From contig NZ_AUGY01000089.1 in assembly GCF_000422905.1 (NCBI RefSeq), positions 1 through 33,647 on the forward strand: a stretch of 33,647 nucleotides of DNA, in the 5' to 3' direction. Shown one piece after another: positions 32,160 through 33,647 of this stretch. The notes below the pieces were generated by a model that did no database searches, was not told the DNA's origin, and was given only the letters and a program-made list of their open reading frames with translations. Each line of letters opens with the position of its first letter. The first letter of the stretch is position 1. This DNA comes from Paenibacillus alginolyticus DSM 5050 = NBRC 15375 (lineage in GTDB: Bacteria > Bacillota > Bacilli > Paenibacillales > NBRC-103111). The position numbers were made by a program, and so were the translations under genes.

Positions 32160-32477
32160 TTATCTTACCAACCAACGGTAATCCTGGCGGCAGTCTACAA
32201 TGAAATCGACATACACGATTTCATCCTGAATTTGATACAACACCAGATACCATTTTACCACGAACATCTTGTGATACTTGTTTGACGGGATAAATTCCGC
32301 TTCCAGAAAAGGATAGCGTTCCGGCATTTGCGCTAAGGAACGTATCGCATGCAGCAATTCGTTCTTCGTTTTTCGCGCCGCATCAGGACTGTTCTCCGCA
32401 AGAAATCGCACATGAGCCGCCAGCATCTGGCGTGCGCGATCGGAAACGATGATCTTATAACGGGGCATCTTTTCCAT
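32160..32477 (-). CDS. RelE/ParE-family toxin
   Basis: A toxin of about 105 residues of the RelE/ParE superfamily: YKIIVSDRARQMLAAHVRFL, AARKTKNELLHAIRSLAQMP, ERYPFLEAEFIPSNKYHKMF, VVKWYLVLYQIQDEIVYVDF. Members either cut mRNA on the ribosome or poison gyrase; the sequence does not decide which. The ATG at 32477 has GAGG six bases upstream and overlaps the antitoxin end by 23 bases; an ATG at 32468 is also possible. It probably serves to stabilise the mobile element in its host. Confidence 0.88.
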   Translation of the reverse strand: MEKMPRYKIIVSDRARQMLAAHVRFLAENSPDAARKTKNELLHAIRSLAQMPERYPFLEAEFIPSNKYHKMFVVKWYLVLYQIQDEIVYVDFIVDCRQDYRWLVR

Positions 32478-32745
32478 GCTGAACCTCGTCAATAATGCCC
32501 TCTAGGTAAGTGTCCAGTTCATCCGGCGTCACACCAACTCGGCCCACCAAACGATCCTCTTGAACAGCGAGCAGTTCTTCGCGCAGCTTTAACATCCGCT
32601 CGCGACGGGAGAACGTCTCAATGTCCATCACGACAAGATCTCCTTCACCGTTCTTGGTCAGATAAATCGGTTCCCCGGAAGATTTGCATAGATCGGCGAT
32701 TTCATTATAGTTTTGCCGGATACTGGCGGAAGGCTTGATTATCAT
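32455..32745 (-). CDS. Phd/YefM-family antitoxin
   Basis: A 96-residue antitoxin. The N-terminal half is a Phd/YefM DNA-binding domain (IKPSASIRQNYNEIADLCKS, then GEPIYLTKNGEGDLVVMDIE). The C-terminal half (ELLAVQEDRLVGRVGVTPDE, LDTYLEGIIDEVQHG) is a flexible toxin-neutralising tail. AAGGAGTGAGC stands before the ATG. It is the first gene of the pair, overlaps the toxin gene, and is preceded by a good promoter, so it probably represses its own operon. Confidence 0.88.
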   Translation of the reverse strand: MIIKPSASIRQNYNEIADLCKSSGEPIYLTKNGEGDLVVMDIETFSRRERMLKLREELLAVQEDRLVGRVGVTPDELDTYLEGIIDEVQHGKDAPL

Positions 32746-32780
32746 CTAGCTCACTCCTTGTATAGCTGTTTATTGATTTT

Positions 32781-32809
32781 ATTATACCTATTACATGCTA
32801 TGCAATCAA
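32781..32809 (-). promoter_or_regulatory. promoter of the toxin-antitoxin operon
   Basis: On the minus strand TTGATT (32804-32809) and TATAAT (32781-32786) are separated by exactly 17 bases, about 35 bases upstream of the antitoxin start. This is a near-consensus sigma A promoter. Confidence 0.8.
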
Positions 32810-32885
32810 TGGGCTGTGCTTACCCTCAATTTATCTACATCCCATCTGCATACAGTGAGAATCACATTTCCTGATGCACAATAAG

Positions 32886-32940
32886 AAAAGACGCAGACCC
32901 GATCGGCATCTACTGCTATCGGGATGTTTCTCCGCGTCTT
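32886..32940 (-). terminator. terminator at the end of the primase-like gene
   Basis: AAGACGC (32888-32894) pairs with GCGTCTT (32934-32940), and an inner CCCGAT pairs with ATCGGG. On the minus strand TTTTC follows. The stem overlaps the last codons of the gene. Confidence 0.65.
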
Positions 32941-33647
32941 CTTCGGGATTCCATCAAATCGTTGTTTACATCCTTTCCGTACTTAGGCGGCTCATCGGAT
33001 ATAAGAAAGGCGGGGGAGAGGAGCCTCTGTATCGTGGCTGCCGCCATTCGCCCTGGATCATCATTGTCCAAGTGCAGGACAAGTCGATTCACCTGGGGAA
33101 AGCACTGCAAGTACTGCATTAGGGCAGCCGGGGGAGTAGGGTCTTCCCCCTCTGTCTTGGGCCTATATATTCCGGCCAGCGACAGCTTATGCGCCTGCCG
33201 CCAATCCCGGTCGGCGAGATGTTCCAGCGTACAGAAGGATAAAAGATCAATGGCGCTCTCAAATAGATGCAGTTCCGTAGCGTTTCCCAAGGCCGGAATA
33301 GAAAACGAAAACCGCTTGTCGCTCCCAGCAGCTTCCCCCATATAACGGGTACTTGTCGTACCTCGTATCGCCGCATAGCGCGGCGTCCCTTCCTGGTCAA
33401 AACCGACGAATACCGCATTGTGGTAGCGTCTGCTTTCATACAATCGCCCCGTTTCGAGACAGTAGTCTATCAACGTGCGATGGATACCGCGTTTGCTGAG
33501 ATAGGCCATGACGCGATGCGAGGTATGATTCGGTTCGGGAAGCTCAAACCGCGCAGGAGAAAAGCGTTGTTGCAAAGATTGCGTAAATGTAGGTGCGCTA
33601 CCCGAATCAGCTCCTTCGATTTGCAGTACCGCATCGGAAAAAGACAA
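32916..33647 (-). CDS. Toprim-type primase-like protein, C-terminal part (cut by window end)
   Basis: The visible 243 or so codons match the DUF3991/Toprim proteins of conjugative elements: VMAYLSKRGIHRTLIDYCLE, GRLYESRRYHNAVFVGFDQE, GTPRYAAIRGTTSTRYMGEA. The Toprim core follows (LHLFESAIDLLSFCTLEHL and NRLVLHLDNDDPGRMAA, with the metal-binding D-N-D-D). Full-length members carry a CHC2 zinc finger upstream, which would lie outside the window. The frame is open at the edge, and SFSDAVLQIEG at its front is the usual sequence following that zinc finger. The protein probably primes replication of the transferred strand. It is the first gene of the module as seen here. Confidence 0.88.
   Translation of the reverse strand: MSFSDAVLQIEGADSGSAPTFTQSLQQRFSPARFELPEPNHTSHRVMAYLSKRGIHRTLIDYCLETGRLYESRRYHNAVFVGFDQEGTPRYAAIRGTTSTRYMGEAAGSDKRFSFSIPALGNATELHLFESAIDLLSFCTLEHLADRDWRQAHKLSLAGIYRPKTEGEDPTPPAALMQYLQCFPQVNRLVLHLDNDDPGRMAAATIQRLLSPAFLISDEPPKYGKDVNNDLMESRRRRGETSR

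Noticed and set aside
1..33647. tRNA or rRNA genes
   Set aside because: No cloverleaf with TTCGANTC-type arms or rRNA core sequence was noticed on either strand; a tRNA search program was not available.

Overview
The window comes from an endospore-forming member of the Bacillota, most likely a Bacillales relative of Paenibacillus or Brevibacillus. The reasons are a dipicolinate synthase subunit A gene, a DUF1657 protein, a CBO0543-type membrane protein, a Spo0E-type phosphatase and purine-rich Shine-Dalgarno sequences. The species cannot be named from the sequence. The window reads as a patchwork accessory region: insertion sequences, remnants of dead genes and most of a conjugative transfer module.

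Layout. 1-616: start of a PAS-GGDEF protein on the minus strand. 933-4098: an intact-looking IS66-family element (three genes) sitting in the second gene of an IS3-family element whose distal part is gone, followed by a 9-bp tandem repeat. 4616-7498: a visibly AT-rich redox module, in which a LysR regulator is divergent from a DsbA-like oxidoreductase and an Old Yellow Enzyme-type flavin oxidoreductase. 7540-10287: terminators, a decayed cell-wall-binding-repeat gene, a large serine recombinase and two tiny genes upstream of it. 10879-11388: dead IS1634-type transposase. 11620-17163: plus-strand genes with a sporulation flavour: small unknown proteins, a CBO0543 gene broken by an in-frame stop, DUF1657, cardiolipin synthase, DUF1805 (YunC-like) and a dpaA/spoVFA gene with no dpaB beside it.

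17724-33647: a conjugative-element module read almost entirely on the minus strand, i.e. from right to left: Toprim-type primase (cut by the window end), Phd/RelE toxin-antitoxin pair, predicted oriT, MobC, relaxase, PcfB, an LtrC-like protein (frameshifted), a small conserved protein, VirD4, a VirB2-like protein, VirB6, PrgI, VirB4, a sigma-like regulator, DUF6075 and a CD1108-type cell-wall hydrolase that has lost its NlpC/P60 domain. Together these would nick DNA at oriT (relaxase, MobC), pass it to the coupling ATPase (VirD4, PcfB) and export it through a VirB4/VirB6/PrgI channel. The truncated hydrolase and the frameshifted LtrC gene suggest that the element is decaying or that the assembly has errors.

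The most interesting signals lie inside this module. A class I cyclic-di-GMP riboswitch with its own terminator (20803-20924, minus strand) precedes a transcript that appears to hold only a micro-ORF and a second terminator. A three-gene cassette between VirB6 and PrgI carries a Spo0E-type sporulation phosphatase gene divergent from an XRE repressor gene, with four copies of a TCGCATT half-site between them. This gives the element a plausible means of sensing second-messenger state and of acting on the host's sporulation phosphorelay. Both ideas are inferences from sequence.
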